Shown: positions 4,811 to 5,683 of the stretch, piece after piece
Numbering within the stretch: position 1 is the first letter of the stretch
Layout of the letters: the number at the start of each line of letters is the position of its first letter
Source: Synergistaceae bacterium
GTDB lineage: Bacteria > Synergistota > Synergistia > Synergistales > Synergistaceae
Length of the DNA: 5,683 nucleotides
Assembly (NCBI GenBank): GCA_012513245.1
Contig: JAAZCN010000330.1
Span: forward strand, 1 to 5,683
Reading direction: 5' to 3'
Position numbers and translations under genes: made by a program
Notes under the pieces: model-generated
Seen by the model: only the letters and a program-made list of their open reading frames with translations
What the model was told of the DNA's origin: nothing
The model's database searches: none

Positions 4811-5566
4811 ATGAAGATACTGCTGGGTGGCGCACAAGATATTGGAAAACGTAAAGACCAACAAGACGCATTTTATATTTCGACCCCAGCTTTTGGTCAC
4901 ACAGTGCAAGCTGACCGGGATCTTCTTGTTGTTTGCGACGGTATAGGCGGAGCAAGTTTCGGGAAGGAAGCCGCACAGATAGCATGTGAAGCGTTAAAGA
5001 GCTTCCTTTTGACCGAGGACGAAATATATGATGTTCCTGAAGCACTGCTTCAGGCGGCCCGTTATGCAAACAACGAAGTAGTTTCTTTTATGATAAGAAG
5101 AGGGGTAAGAACGGTTGGCGGCACGACACTTGCTGCTGCGGTTATCAAGAACGACATGATCTATTGGATCTCCGTCGGGGACAGCCACATTTACCTCCTT
5201 TCAGATACAGGGCTTAAGCAGTTAAACGAGGACCACCTCTACGCTAATGCACTTGATACGGCTGTGAAAGAAGGTAAGATAGATAAAGCTTTTGCAGATA
5301 AGCACCCTCGAAGGGATTCGATCAGCAGCTTTATCGGCATATGGGAATTGAAAGAAATATCTTCGGGAAAAACCAGACTTGTGCCTGGGACCTCGGTTGT
5401 GCTCTGTACTGATGGTCTTTACAAGACGCTGAATGAAAATGAGATCATTGATGCTTATGACCCTGACCCGCAAAAATGGTCAAACGAACTGATAAAGGCT
5501 ACTCTAGAGAAAGACGTTGCCTATCAGGATAACGTAACGATTGCGATCGCAACGGCAAAGGAATGA
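4811..5566 (+). CDS. PP2C-family serine/threonine protein phosphatase, 251 residues
   Basis: This is a complete, soluble, metal-dependent phosphatase of the bacterial PP2C (Stp1/PrpC-like) type, which removes phosphate from Ser/Thr in proteins. The motifs appear in order: G-K-R-K-D-Q-Q-D (12-19), with the first metal Asp at 19; VVCDGIGG (40-47), with the central metal Asp43; VGGTTLAAA (102-110); ISVGDSHIYLL (120-130); NEDH (139-142); VLCTDGLY (197-204), with metal Asp201; and YQDNVTIAIA (238-247), with metal Asp240-Asn241. Length matches the stand-alone catalytic domain. ATG 4811 is chosen over a TTG at 4778 because TAAGGAG ends 6 bases before it. No transmembrane or sensor domain is present. 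A cognate kinase is expected and may lie right of the window. The MKST gene follows after 10 bases, as it does after the broken PP2C copy on the left, so the two probably function together. Confidence 0.9.
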   Translation: MKILLGGAQDIGKRKDQQDAFYISTPAFGHTVQADRDLLVVCDGIGGASFGKEAAQIACEALKSFLLTEDEIYDVPEALLQAARYANNEVVSFMIRRGVRTVGGTTLAAAVIKNDMIYWISVGDSHIYLLSDTGLKQLNEDHLYANALDTAVKEGKIDKAFADKHPRRDSISSFIGIWELKEISSGKTRLVPGTSVVLCTDGLYKTLNENEIIDAYDPDPQKWSNELIKATLEKDVAYQDNVTIAIATAKE

Positions 5567-5683
5567 TTTCGTCAACATGAAAAGCACCAGTGAAGACACT
5601 TTCGATTTCACTTTGTATCCGAACCTACTGCTGCTCCTCTGGGACAGGAAACACAAAGTCCTGGAAGCTGCTGAGGCCTTTGA
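5438..5683 (+). repeat. Diverged direct repeat, right copy (PP2C tail + start of MKST gene)
   Basis: This is the partner of the repeat at 2096-2347. Here the PP2C portion belongs to an intact gene, so this copy is probably the functional one. The repeat pair encloses the TcmP/radical-SAM genes. Confidence 0.85.
5577..5683 (+). CDS. MKST-type protein, right copy, N-terminal part (runs off right edge)
   Basis: The frame opens at ATG 5577, 10 bases after the PP2C stop, and stays open for 35 codons to the window edge. The protein begins MKSTSEDTFDFTLYPNL and continues LLLLWDRKHKVLEAAEAF. It differs from the left copy at only three residues (Asn/Ser, Ser/Thr, Lys/Glu). Six of the nine differing codons are synonymous, which suggests selection on the protein. 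No known domain is recognised. The conserved pairing with PP2C suggests a partner, substrate or adaptor in the same pathway. The start is supported by the match between copies rather than by a strong ribosome site. Confidence 0.72.
   Translation, partial: MKSTSEDTFDFTLYPNLLLLLWDRKHKVLEAAEAF

Noticed and set aside
1..5683. CRISPR arrays, tRNA or rRNA genes, insertion-sequence ends
   Set aside because: I saw no regularly spaced short repeats, no cloverleaf-like sequence and no transposase or terminal inverted repeats; the only long repeat is the PP2C/MKST pair.

Overview
The window looks like part of a bacterial genomic or defence island. It is packed with accessory genes, two of them broken, and base composition jumps from segment to segment. 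Nearly every gene has a strong Shine-Dalgarno sequence (AGGAGG or AAAGGAG type) and moderate-to-low GC. This fits a Firmicutes/Clostridia-like host, but no housekeeping gene is present to fix the taxonomy.

Left part (1-1038, minus strand): a restriction-modification operon. A small methyltransferase-like M subunit (331-996) overlaps by 17 bases the start of a large Eco57I-type methylase/restriction gene that runs off the left edge (347 to <1). Next comes an AT-rich divergent intergenic region with a candidate plus-strand promoter (1175-1203), then a 75-codon ORF of unknown function behind a near-ideal Shine-Dalgarno (1273-1500).

Middle part (1541-2465): a GC-rich minus-strand gene of unknown function (1541-1900) overlaps, as ATGA, the end of a broken upstream gene (1897-2076). 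Immediately beyond lies the truncated 3' end of a plus-strand PP2C phosphatase gene (2096-2230). It is followed, with a 10-base gap, by a short ORF beginning MKSTNED (2241-2465). Two 5'-truncated genes therefore back onto one junction at about 2020-2095.

Right part (2466-5683, plus strand): after a 295-base intergenic stretch with a tiny ORF behind a strong Shine-Dalgarno, there is a tight pair: a TcmP-like 'three-Cys-motif partner' protein (2761-3990) and a radical-SAM-like protein with a C-x3-C-x3-C motif (3994-4752). After an 18-bp perfect palindrome comes a complete PP2C-type Ser/Thr phosphatase (4811-5566). The start of a second MKST-type gene follows (5577 to >5683). The PP2C-tail plus MKST module thus occurs twice, once as a remnant left of the TcmP/radical-SAM pair and once apparently intact to its right.

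Main interpretation: the locus is a modular island in which a TcmP + radical SAM pair lies between two diverged copies of a PP2C/MKST module, next to a restriction-modification operon. Whether the phosphatase module and the TcmP/radical-SAM pair act as one system cannot be decided from this window. It is the most interesting hypothesis here.
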